Positions 52,181-64,000 of a DNA stretch of 64,000 nt are shown here, piece by piece. How positions within the stretch are numbered: position 1 is the stretch's first letter; each line of letters starts with the position of its first letter. Source of the DNA: Sinohyriopsis cumingii. Lineage: Eukaryota > Mollusca > Bivalvia > Unionida > Unionidae. The position numbers and the translations under genes are program-made. The stretch is from positions 89,316,511 through 89,380,510 of the forward strand of contig CM068832.1 in assembly GCA_028554795.2 (NCBI GenBank), written 5' to 3'. The notes below the pieces were generated by a model that searched no databases, was not told where the DNA came from, and was given only the letters and a program-made list of their open reading frames with translations.

Positions 52181-52950
52181 TGGAAAACATAACACTGAAC
52201 TTTGCCATTTTCTTATGTAGGAAGTTACGGAGTGTATGACTTTCATATTTTGTCACACTGGAGTAAAAATGTGGCATGTGGACAATTCAGTATAGGCAGA
52301 AATCAGAATTTCAACCTGCAGGATACTCCAGTATACACATTTTGAAAACTTGGTACATTAAAACATAAAAGCACTTATATAAAATAAATGACATGGACAA
52401 CATTTCTATTTTATTTAATCTTATAATGGAATCTAATTACCATATTGTAAAAACTGAAAGCACTGGTGAAAGTTGTATGTTGAATGATAACCAAATTATT
52501 CGAGTTTGGCTTTTACAGAAATAAAGAGGCTATTATTTTTCTCTTGTATGATGGGAGAGGGGTAAAACTCTTGGTTGTGGTGTTGAACGTTCAATATGTT
52601 ACTTATGCTGTCCAGCTTCAGTAGGAAATATTATTCCCACCAAATAATGTTTACTATATTTACGATATATTGATCATATGTACATATACAAATGAATTTT
52701 GAGCAGAGTTTGGATTTAGTGTATACCTATAAAGTGGATAGAGGGCAATCGGACAAAGGTAAAGACTCGGATGGGGGGTTAAATGACAGTAATGTACATA
52801 ACTGATGGCGAAAGTGAGTATATATCTGATTCACTTATTTGATTCGAAGGATCTATACTGATCTGTTTCACAATAGTGATTATGTAAATATATATTTGTT
52901 CCATGATTTTTGGGAGGCCTCTGATTTTTAGTTGCACTGGTCATAACACA
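52181..52950. other. Non-coding stretch between arrays
   Basis: No gene, RNA or repeat recognised. Confidence 0.5.
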
Positions 52951-53775
52951 GAAAATCTTGTGTGATGGCCTGTTGTCCATGGTCCATCTGTGAGCATAAG
53001 TTTATTATCGTTATTCATACTAAACTACTTAGACGATTGACGTGAAACTTGAACATAGACCATCTTGAAAAACGTTGTATTGCGTCTTCTCTTAAATGGA
53101 TAGTAATATCAGCATGGAGTTTTTATTAGAACCCTTCTGACGACATCTATTCGTTCATACATGAAAATCATGCCAATCTGACATCCGATATGGCCACCAA
53201 CACAACTTTGTATTGCTTCTTCTCTTAAATGGATAGCAATGTCGGCATGGAGTTTGTAGTAGAAGACTTCTGATAATGTCTAGTAGGTCCTAAATGTACA
53301 TCATGATGATCTGACATCCGATATGGCCACCAACATGGCCATCTTAAAAGTCTTATCTCTACTCCTTCCGAATGGATGGCCATATCAACATCGGGCTTTC
53401 ACCAAAAGACTTCCTACGATATCTTATTGGTCCTAAATGAAAATGGTGCCAATTTTATATCCAATATGGCTGCTATGACATCCATCATGGCAATCTTGTT
53501 ATAGCTACTTCTACTGAAAGGATGGTCATGTTGACATGGTGTTTTCACCAACTTCAGATGATGTCTAGTTGGTCCACAAGAAAATGGTCACAATCTTGAG
53601 CCCTATATGGCTGTCACAGAAACTAGTTTGAAAATCCTGTTTTTGCTAAGGAAGATCAGGAATGGTTTCAACACTTATTGTTTAGAAAGAAAAAAATGCT
53701 CTTGTATTGATGACATGAAAATTATTCTCGGCCAGTATAGCATCAGTACATTCTAGAGGCTCTTGTTTTCTTTTT
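52950..53775 (+). repeat. Array 3 of the ~145-bp family
   Basis: The head GTCCATCTGTGAGCATAAG is followed by units around 53,165, 53,293, 53,441 and 53,580 with TCCGATATGGCCACCAACA, CCATCTTAAAAGTC and CGAATGGATGGCCATATC. The 3' module GATCAGGAATGGTTTCAACA then GGCTCTTGTTTTC ends it. Confidence 0.8.
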
Positions 53776-56700
53776 GAGTTGCCATTTATTTGTAGAATCC
53801 CCAAACGTGTGAGGTGTGTTGCAGTGGAAGTGACCCTCTTATGCTTAATATTAACTATGACAAAAGTGAACACCTATTAGACATTGAGCTACAAGATTCA
53901 CTATATCATTTAAACCCATGTATACCTCACAAAAAACTGTAAAGAAAGTGTTGTTTAGTTGTATCACTCCTTCCACGATTACAGAACATTATTCGAAGTT
54001 ATCATAAATTAACCTTGTACCCTAATTCTTTTTTTCAGCCAGGTGAGTGATCTCAGCCCCATATGAGCATCTTACCTCTAGTATGGTTCATGATAGGATC
54101 ACAAAACTTAGTAAATGTTTTGTTGCTTATATACTGTATTTTGCTATGTAAAATCAATCCTACTCGCAAATAACAAATAAACATTTGCCTTCTCACACAC
54201 CATTTAGTTTTAATGTTCATGTTTTCACTCTGACTATATGCAGCTAGAGGCTATTTATTTTGTAAAATGTATGGGATCCCTTACCCAGTACACAAAATTC
54301 AGTATCCATGAAAATTTAATTTACCCAGTTAACAAAATTAGGTATCCATGAAATTTAATTTTTCGCTAAACCACAAAATTAAATGAATACACAGTATCGT
54401 ATTGCTTCCTTAAAAGTGAGCTTTTGGTGTGGTTCTGCATTTGTTGTACGTTGTCAGTCATCAGTTGTCTAGTATGTACCTTGAGCAGAAATTTATATTA
54501 TACATCCTCACCTTTTACATTTTAGCTCACCTGGCCATACGTTTCACATTTAGGGTTGTGGATGAAATATTATGCTGATTAAACGAATCTTAATTTGAAT
54601 GTGTGCTCTTTTGTATTGCTTTGTTGAAACACAGTATGCAATACCATATAAGTAAGATTGATATGAGTATAGAGTTTTTTTAAAGCCAGGAAAACTTGAT
54701 GCAAAAGTGTTTTTGTGTATCTACCTATCCATCTGAACATCTATTTACAATGCCACTGATGTAGTTCACTTTATGAGGAAGTACTGTCCACTGCCTCTTT
54801 TCTGACTTTCTTCACATCTTCCCCTTTCTTCGTCATTATGTTCGCAACTTCATACACAATGCCATACACGTTTTTATTAAGTTTCTACTTTTATCTTCTT
54901 TTCTTTAATTCTCATCTTATATCAGCTCCTTCATTGTTCATCTTTGTGCTCTATATACCATGCCTAAGTGGTTATGTTTTAGCTAAGAGAATATTCACTA
55001 TGTCTTCAGCAATTTAAAATTGTTGTCTTTACAACTCAATTTCGTAAGCCATATATTCACACATATTTAGAATGTTTCTATCGTCAAAAGGAGAAAAATA
55101 TAAACCATTGTCTTTCGTTCTAATCATTTACCTTCTGTATTACAGAACTTGTTATTTCGAACTACACTTTTATGAAATCAAGTATGTTTAAACTAAAATC
55201 CATATTTAGAGTACTGAAATGGCTTATAATGTATGAAAGGATTGATTTTCACAAGACATATCTTGTGCATAATGTCTAAATGGACCTGCTCCAGAGCACC
55301 TACAGGATTTATTGATATGTTATTCTACACGTAATACCAGTTGAGATCAACATCTCATATGAAACCTTCATCCATCAAAGTCAAGAATTCAACAATTTTA
55401 AAAACGTTTTCAATACTATGGTATAGTTCTGTGGAAAAAGCTTTCAGAATCTGTAAAAGCTGCAGATAACATTAGTATTTAAGAAGAAATTATATTTTAG
55501 TCGAATTTATTATATTCGAGACATGTTGAACTAATTAGTAATTACTATTAATATATGGTATGATGTATATTGTTATACTTTTTTAGAGGACCTCAAGGAA
55601 AAATTATTTTCATCTGAATGAATCACCCTTTATAAAAGAAGCACTTGTAATATTAGTAAGAGTATCGTGTAAACAAATGGATTCAGTTCCGGTGTGCTAT
55701 ATATTGCCAATATTGTTTGAGTTAATTTAATTAGATCACAAATTAGAGTTGATGAATCCAAGATAACTAATACAATCGTTTAATCTAAGATCAGGACTTT
55801 GATTGGCGGATAATGCCACCTAATGGAATGTACATCTAAGCTTAAAATAATAACAGTTATCCGAATTAAGCTTCATATCCTCATATGCCATCATATGCGA
55901 AGTTATTGAACATCATTTTAATTAGTACTTCAGTTTATCTGGAAATTCATTAGACAAAATACATCTTTTAATACTAATTAGACATAGCATTTTTCATATT
56001 GTAGTTGATTGCATATGGCTACATATAATATCTATATCAATATGCAATGAGTTCATAAAGTTAGGTTATTCAAAGTTTTCCTTGTTATCACATGTTGCAA
56101 GGCTAATGATATATTAGGTGTAGAACTTAAATTTGAAACAGAGTACGTCATGTTCCTGATGATTGTGAATGGAGTAAGATGTGTAATCAGCAATAATATT
56201 ATATACAAATGTGGAGTCAGTGCAAGGCATGATGGGAATAAATTGCTTTAAAACATTAGATGACTATGATACTTCGTGCATTTTTTAAGTGATGACATTA
56301 ACAGCAAACTGAACAAAAGAAAACTTTTCGAAAAGAAAGTTGATTTCTTATTTTTAAAATATTAAAAGGCATCCTTTATTTCTGATCATAGAAACAAAAC
56401 TGCTCTCACAAAATTAATAGCCACCTTTTATGCACATTGCTTGATTGTGCTTACATGTACTTGATTTAAATAAAGCTATCTTTTAAGATGTGAATTTGTT
56501 TATACAAATATTCGTAATATGGCTGACAATTGTTCTGATTTTTTTTTGCCACAAGTTAGAATGTATTATGTCATGATGTCTATCCATTATGTTACAATTT
56601 TCAACACTGCACAATGGCTTGAGTTCAGCACATTCTTTCATTAACAAACTTTCTGGATGGCTTGTAGTTTGATCGGTCAAAGATCAAGGTCACTGACTAA

Positions 56701-57685
56701 AATAAGGAAACTGGTTACTGCACAATAGCATCGGCTTTTTCATCTTAACCAAACTCTGTGGACGGCTTGCACGTCGGGTAAGAAAGAAGTCCATTAGTTT
56801 GTAGATGAAACAGTTCAGCTGCAATAATTACACTTGGAAATGGCTTTGTGTAGTGTACTGCCCCCCCCCCCCAATAATATATCAATTTGCAAAGTTTATG
56901 TTAATAGCTGTACAAGTAGCAATGTAAAAATTGGACATAAATGGGGATCAATACACCACTGCGGTGTGCATATATTAGAGAGTGTGTTCATGAAATGGGA
57001 ATTATTGACTATGAAGCATACATTTTAATATATACTCTGTAGATGCAATGGAAAGGTAAACGTTGAATGGGATGTAGATACAAAGACATGATATTTGTCA
57101 GAGAGAGCTAGTAAACATCCAGTAAATATAAAACACACTCAACAAACAAGAAAATATATAGTGACTTAAAAACATGTGCATAATATTAAAACACAAAAGA
57201 GCTCTATCAAAATCCCAACATGATTTGTATTCTTACAAAGGAATCCATGCACCTCACACATGAAAATATGTTTCTACATAACTATGAAATTACTTTTTTC
57301 TAAAAACCAACATATATTCAAAAGTTGCACCTGACCCAAATATCTTCACAACAGCCCGTTTGACCATCATGTTTATATACGTGCCCCAAGTCAAACATCT
57401 GATGAAAGTATCATAAATATAATTATATTTGCAATATTTAACATTAATTTGTGCCAAATACAATTCTAAAAATATAATAATTTTAATAAAAACATTTCAT
57501 GAAAAATGAAACCATGCATTTAATATAAATAATGCTTGACAAGATTATTTGGGAATTTGCATGTATTCCATACTGACATAAACTACCGATGTACTGTACA
57601 GTGAAAAACTAATGTGGTATGTCCTACTGGAAAAATTACCTTGGTAAGCCAATACATCGTTAATACAACACACCTCTAGAGGTCA
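53776..57685. other. Non-coding stretch with dispersed-element ends
   Basis: CAGCCAGGTGAGTGATCTCAG near 54,035 and TTTAGCTCACCTGGCCATAC near 54,523 are complementary-style ends of a dispersed element common in bivalves, as I recall it. A poly-C run lies at 56,863-56,872. No gene was recognised in 3.9 kb. Confidence 0.4.
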
Positions 57686-57689
57686 GCTT

Positions 57690-58345
57690 TAAACTTGTTA
57701 TTAATACTTCTGAATAAATGGAAATATCATCATGGAGTTTTCTCTAAATTAGTTATCATACTGTACTGCTGATCCCAAATTAAAATGGTGCTGACCTAAC
57801 GCAAGAAATGTAGTAATCTTGAAAATATGTTGTTAGCTTCTTCTTTTTAAATGGAAAAATCATTTTGATATGAACTGCATCATCAGAAGAGTTCTTACGG
57901 TGTCTTAACCATAAAATGGGCACTGTCTTGGCTATCTTGAAAATATTGGTATTTATGTTAATCCTAAATGGATGACAATATCAACTTATGATTATTTGAT
58001 GGTCTTGAATGAAAGTGCTAACAGTCGATCGTCCAGTATGGCTGCAACGAAGAATGTTCTCAAAATCATGTTCTCACTACTCCCCTTGACTGGATGATTA
58101 TTCAGAAATGGGGTCTTCACGAAGGCAATTCTAATGATGTCTGCTTTATCCAAAATGAAATTGGTGCCAAGCTGACATCGAATATTCACACATCTGCAGC
58201 TAATTTTATACTCATTTTATCGTTGAAAAATATCAGATTTCAACACTCGGCAGTTAAAAGGAAGAAGGGGTCTTTCTTTGAATTCCAGGAAATTCTTTTC
58301 ACCCAGTAGAGTGATAGTCACTTCGAAGAACTCTTATTTTCTTCT
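57690..58345 (+). repeat. Array 4 of the ~145-bp family
   Basis: Units around 57,785, 57,915, 58,010 and 58,158 carry AAAATGGTGCTGACC, ATCTTGAAAATATG, TCCAGTATGGCTGCAACG and AAATTGGTGCCAAGCTGAC. The 3' module GATTTCAACACTCGGCAGTT, then TGATAGTCACTTCG and AACTCTTATTTTC, ends it. Confidence 0.75.
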
Positions 58346-59439
58346 TTTATTTTGCTGAAACAATAACTTAGATGCAAATTTTGCTCCAGAATGAAGATTA
58401 TTAATATACACTATATACAAAGTACACTAGAAGCTTATGTTTATATGGATATTGTCCATCTTTATCTAAATTGTTACTACTTAATACTGAAAATTATTAT
58501 AAACTGTTAATTTAATGTATGCTTGTTAAATGCTGTACTTCATTTTGTAGCATAACAATTTGTCATGATCATGTTGTCTCTAACAGTATTGTTGTAGACT
58601 GAACTTTCTTACTAAATGTGTGATATGCGTGTTTATAGTTTCTGTTCTGCAAGGTAAAGCATTTAAACTGATGAAATTAGTATTGTAAAAGAGTGGTCAC
58701 TCTTGTCACAATGGTAAAAATAAACTGTTGTGGTGTCAGTGAGTGGCCTTTCTTGAGAGGCCTTTCTCAGTAGAAGGTGACTCCCAGGAGTGGGAAAACT
58801 GTACCTAAATTTACCAGCATATAATACCTTTTAAGCTGTGAACAAAATGAACTACAAATCTTGTAGCATAATATTGCAGCCTTCTTTGCTGCAACAATTA
58901 GAATGAACAACATGGGTCATATTCTGTTGGAGCATTATCATGTGGCAGGTCTTGGTCAATACAGTTCACAGCCGGGTTATGGCTATATAAAATAAAATTT
59001 GGGCTTTATTACTGACCAAGATGTCACCTCATTAGCAAACCATATGGCAAAATGTATGGCCACAGTAAAATGCAGTGATAAATAAAGCTCAATTTTTTTT
59101 TCTTCTAAAATTGGGCAAAATTTCAGACATTTGTCAAAATGCCAGAAAAAGTTATATTTTTAAAAACAATTATTTTAACCCACTAGACAATTAGAAAATA
59201 TTATTGGTTTTTTTCAATGCAGAGACATCTAAAATGTATGCAATACAAATTGATAACTTCAAAATCTAAGCATATGCTACACATGTCATAAGTATCCTTT
59301 TCTACTGCCCATACATTTGGAATGAGTGGTGATGGAAACTTTTAGTTTGCATGAAATATCTAATATACTAAACAAAATGTCGATGTGACAGAGTGATAAT
59401 TCTCTAAAGCCACTTGTGTGATCCAACACATAGTTGGGT

Positions 59440-59536
<97 letters not shown>

Positions 59537-60050
59537 TACATTATAATTATGGTACACATGTACATTGTCCTTTCTGACTAGCTATATATATACACCTTGC
59601 AGGGTAAGTGACAGATAAAAGTGATCTAGGTTATCAGCTAGCAGCCTAATACAAATGAGTGCTGATTAACAAGCTTTAAATTAACCCAAATTTTACCATA
59701 TCTACACTAGTGACCCTTAGTCAGAAATTGTTACTCTAAAATATTTCACTTTACTTTTTCAGAAAAAAAAAATCAGGAGAGCACATGCTTAAACCTGTTT
59801 TAACTGTTTATTATAAAATTGTTATTATTATTGTTTTACAACATGATTAGTTCTTGTGTTCATGTTATTACATATAATTCTCCATCATTCCATACATGGT
59901 GATCGATGTACCACCCTCTCCAATTTGAAAAGTTGGACCTTTCTGTAATACATTTGATTCACTTATAATCCCTAATGTTCACTGTATTTACAAGGCATGC
60001 CTTTTAGGCAAGTTACAATTTATATGCTGTACTGAGACAGAGCTATGCCA
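58346..60050. other. Non-coding; (AT)n at 59,443-59,534
   Basis: Apart from a perfect (AT)n of about 92 bases I see no gene or repeat. Confidence 0.5.
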
Positions 60051-60051
60051 A

Positions 60052-61447
60052 TTTGATCAAACTTTGCGGCAAGGACTTTCAACAAAACACTTTTGACTAT
60101 TTTATAAATACAGTGTTTAATAATGGATGACTTGAATGAGCAATTCATTATGGATAAGTGCGTGTATATATGATCTAAATATTGGATTTAATTAACACAA
60201 GAAAGCACATACGTATTGATGAAAAATACAAATAAAAAAAGTTATCAAATGAAAGACAGGGCGTGAATGGTTCACAACGATTTGACAATGAAACGATGCA
60301 TATAGTTTACTCTCGTAATAAACAATGTAGAATTTTTCTCATGTAGTAAAATGCATTCACTCAGGTAGCGAAATTATGGTGATACAAAAGGGACAGATAT
60401 ACAACTTGTCTTTACAGTCCCGAAATATACACTGGATTTTACGAACCCCAAAATTAGCCCACGGCTAAAGAATTATACGTAAGGAGATACACTCCATCAT
60501 CAACACACTTTATTTCAGCTCCAAGACTGCTACAGTTCATCTTCACAGCTGCTACGGTTAATTCATGTAGTTGGTTTTACAGCTTGCGCCACTTCGACCG
60601 CGATCACTGATAACTTTGAACGCTCGAGTCACTAAGGTCACTCTGGACACTCCTGACAGCTCTACACAGCTCTACAAACTCCGGACACTCGGAACATCTC
60701 GAACACTCGGAACACTTAGAACATTTTGAACATTCCTGACATTAGACACTCCGGACACTCCAGAAAATTAGACACTCCGGACACTAGACATTAGACAGCT
60801 GAAAATAGATCCAATATCGTGTAATACACATAACACGGGCATATAAGGTAAAACGTAATGACGTTATACACGGTAAGTTATATAGATTACATTATCAGTA
60901 TAATAATTACAAAATGACAAGTTTACAAAAAAAACTACCCCTCCTCGATAAGAATCCTTCTATATTAAATAGTTCTTAAAAAAATGTAGATTTACATTAC
61001 TAATATAAATTCCATGCTAAGTCGCAAACAAGAATATGAATATGTGCATTGTACTGCTTTAACCAAATCTACATATCAAACATTCAAAAGTAACCGTTGT
61101 AATACACTAGTTATAACTTATCGACTAGAAATTAATAAACTCACATACCTCTACAGCTGAAGATGTGCACGTCCTTAAAGCAGACTGCTATCTGACAAGA
61201 CTTATCCGTTGTGTAAAGAAATGTACCTACGGTGAGGTATTTATACACAGACATAGTCTGTGCATTGTAGGCATTCGGTTCGTCGCATCGGGAGAACTTC
61301 GCACGTGTGGCATAAGATGAACCAAACTCACTATTTCGAAATACGACACAACATGCATAAATCACCATCGGTTATCGCTGTACACGAAAAAGATACGAAA
61401 CCCGAATACATGTATCTTAAGAAATAAAATAATTTAAATCCGTGAAG
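60052..61447 (-). mobile_element. Solo LTR, 1.4-kb family, copy 3 (decayed)
   Basis: It aligns along its whole length to the complement of 472-1,870. Anchors are CTAAATATTGGATTTAATT, TCACTCAGGTAGCGAAATTA, AATGACGTTATACACGGTAA with TTATA, CGCACGTGTGGCATAAGATG and CGAAACCCGAATACATGTAT. The ends are eroded: no TGT...ACA pair or target duplication could be fixed, so borders are approximate. The repeat-rich core at 60,600-60,790 contains many ACTCCGGACACT-type words. It is older or more damaged than copies 1 and 2. Confidence 0.78.
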
Positions 61448-61949
61448 TGCATACCGATGCTTAAAGGACGTCAGATAGGACTGAGTTTTGTTGGTAAGAA
61501 ATTGCACGAAGTTAAAATAAATTTCTAAAGATGGTATATCATTTAACCGATCTTTTTAGAAATACGGTCCCGCAGAATTTGGACAAATATTACAGTACAC
61601 ATTCTGACATGAAAGGCTTTACAGTTTATAACAATGATCCTAATCTGCCTTCAAATATAACTGCTGTTACTAAAATAGATAAACATATAAAAGCTTCTAA
61701 CACAACTTAACAAACTTTCATAAAATTTGTTAGTTATGAATTAGTGCGACGTCCTCGGGAGCTGAGAGAAATCTAGGGAAGATAAATATTTTTATTAGAT
61801 TCAAGTTAATTTATTTGTTTGGATTAAAGGATATATTGGGCTATAAATCAGAGCAAGAATAGTTTGTTAAAGCTATTTGAGGGTCGCAATTTTTATTTAT
61901 AAAAAATGTCCTGCCCCTCACCTCACACACAGAAAATGAAATGATCAAT
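61448..61949. other. Non-coding stretch
   Basis: No gene, RNA or repeat recognised. Confidence 0.5.
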
Positions 61950-62815
61950 CCTGACAAGGCTTCTTATGATGTATGGTGGCTTTAACGGAAAATGGTGCCA
62001 CTGTAATGTCCAATATTACCACCACAGCTGCCACTCTGAACATTTTGTTATCGTTTCTCCAACTGAAGAGAAGTCATATCAACAAAGGGTTTTCACCAGA
62101 GGACTATTTTTGTAAATTAGGACCATGTTCGCATTGGCTGTGAGACGTTCAGTTGGTCCTGAATGAAAATAGTTCTGCCATGGCAGCCATCTTCAAAACC
62201 TTGTTTTTACTGCAAATCAAGAAAGGAAAATTATTTGATCTTGAAATTTTCACTAGAAGACTATTTGTCATGTCTTGGTGGTCTTAAAAAGAGATTTTGC
62301 CATAGGTATAGCCATGTAAGCATTGGGTTTCACGAGAATACTTTTTATAATGTCTAGTTGGTAATACATGAAACTTGGTGCCATTCTTAAAATATGATAT
62401 GGTCATTTTGACAAACATCTTGCAAATCCTGCTATTGCTTCACATCTTAAATGCAAACAATCTCATAATGTAGTTTTCACCAGAAGACTAAGTGTGATCT
62501 ATAGCTGGCCCTGAATGAAAATAGTACTGATATGACCATATATATAGTTGCTACAATGAACATGTTGAAAATCTTGTCACTAATTTTCCTGAACGTATGG
62601 TGATATCAATATGGGGTATTAATCAAATCTTATAATGGTGTCTAGTTAGTCGCAAATGAAAATGATGCAAGACTTACATAATATATGGCTATCACGGAAG
62701 AATATAAAATATGAATCAAAGACTCAGCATTTAAGAGAATGAAATGCTCTTATCTTAAATTCATGGAGATTCATTTTGGATAGCAGTATCATCCCATTTA
62801 AGGGACTCTTGTATA
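61950..62815 (+). repeat. Array 5 of the ~145-bp family
   Basis: Units around 61,989, 62,161, 62,362, 62,514 and 62,655 carry GGAAAATGGTGCCACTG, GTCCAATATTACCACC, GCAGCCATCTTCAAAAC and TTTTCACCAGAAGACTA. The 3' module GAATCAAAGACTCAGCATTT then GGGACTCTTG ends it. Confidence 0.75.
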
Positions 62816-62975
62816 AATAATTATTTTGAGAGGAGAGTAGTCAAGCTTCGTATGTTCTGGTGTTTCTCAAAACATATCACTTCTGTCTGGGCAATGTCGG
62901 TTTGTCAACAATACGCAAGGGTTACAGATATGTAGTCGTCAATCATATATATGGCCTTATAGAAGTGTTTCTATC

Positions 62976-63364
<389 letters not shown>

Positions 63365-63366
<2 letters not shown>

Positions 63367-63740
63367 AGCCATTTGCATATGCTACAGTTTTTACTGTAAT
63401 GAAACAAACAATTATTATTCGACTAAATTTTTTAAACAACTTCAATGTAGTACATTTAATTTTATACTAAAAAATACATAATAAATAAATAAATGAAAAT
63501 AGAGCATGTCAAAGCAACACATGGTTGTAATAAATTCATTGGAAATGCCGTTCATTTCTTGCATTTGTATCTCTTTTTCCTTATCGTCCATTTCATACAC
63601 CGCTCCCTGTTTCCATCTTTCAAATATATTTATTATTCTTCAGAATTTAAATTACAGACATATTGTATCATGTCTGACTCATATAAAGGTGTCCTGATCT
63701 AACTCTCAGTAGATTGGGGATTCAAAACGAGGAAATCTGC
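63365..63740. other. Non-coding stretch
   Basis: No gene, RNA or repeat recognised. Confidence 0.5.
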
Positions 63741-64000
63741 AGTAAGCTAGGAACATCAAGCATAGTCATGTAACTTAATGTGTAGACAATGTTCGACATG
63801 TATAGTCAAGTAGCATAATGGGTAAACTAGTCACAGCTCGTATAGTCATGTATCATACTGAGTAGACAAGAATCATCATGCATAGTCATGCAACTTAATG
63901 GATAACCTAGGGACATCATGATTAGTCGTGTAACTTGATGGGTAAACTTGGTACAGCATGCATAATCATGTAGCTTGATGGGTATTCTTGGCACAGTATG
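63741..64000 (+). repeat. 40-bp minisatellite running off the window
   Basis: The word CATAGTCATGTAACTTAATG or a close variant starts at 63,761, 63,801, 63,841, 63,881, 63,921 and 63,961, exactly 40 bases apart, with diverged units (GGGTAAACTAG.., CAGCATG). The array has no visible right end. Confidence 0.92.

Noticed and set aside
63741-64000. CRISPR-like array because of regular 40-base spacing
   Set aside because: Whole units repeat with divergence and no unique spacers, and the genome is eukaryotic; it is a minisatellite.

Overview
This is a eukaryotic, AT-rich, intron- and repeat-dominated window with no operons, no bacterial signals and no long open reading frame. The two tRNA-derived SINE families, the co-oriented arrays of a ~145-bp dispersed repeat, the abundant (AT)n tracts and a multi-exon RecQ-like helicase relic all suggest a lophotrochozoan animal, most likely a bivalve mollusc. 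That placement rests on recognised repeat style, not on a database search.

Layout. (1) 142-10,447 and 22,213-30,925 are two collinear, diverged copies (A and B) of one ~8.8-kb segment in direct orientation. Copy B starts directly at the end of an (AT)n tract; copy A starts at or beside one. Both copies carry the same two minus-strand SINE insertions. Both also carry the same last exon, on the minus strand, of a protein with an EKAAVERQLGQ..LPG..C motif; it is open in copy B and has two nonsense codons in copy A. Copy A alone contains a 1,399-bp solo LTR (472-1,870) with a 5-bp target duplication, for which copy B supplies the empty site. (2) 10,448-22,212 between the copies holds SINEs, microsatellites and a decayed four-exon RecQ-like helicase pseudogene (15,151-19,391, plus strand). 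Its exon phases and splice sites still fit, but it has four in-frame stops and one frameshift. (3) 31-43 kb holds diverged short tandem repeats, the first array of the 145-bp family, a 472-bp LTR with TGTAAA/TTTACA ends, a second 1.44-kb LTR of the copy-A family (39,099-40,539, ACTGG target duplication) and SINE fragments. (4) 43-64 kb is mostly non-coding. It holds one weak exon relic near 45.9 kb and four more arrays of the 145-bp family, one split by a 1,540-bp pogo/Tigger-like DNA transposon at a TA site. It also holds a third, decayed copy of the 1.4-kb LTR (60,052-61,447), a very long (AT)n tract and a 40-bp minisatellite running off the right edge.

No intact protein-coding gene could be supported. 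What the window records is a history of insertions: the segmental duplication, LTR insertion into one copy, transposon insertion into a repeat array, and gene decay.
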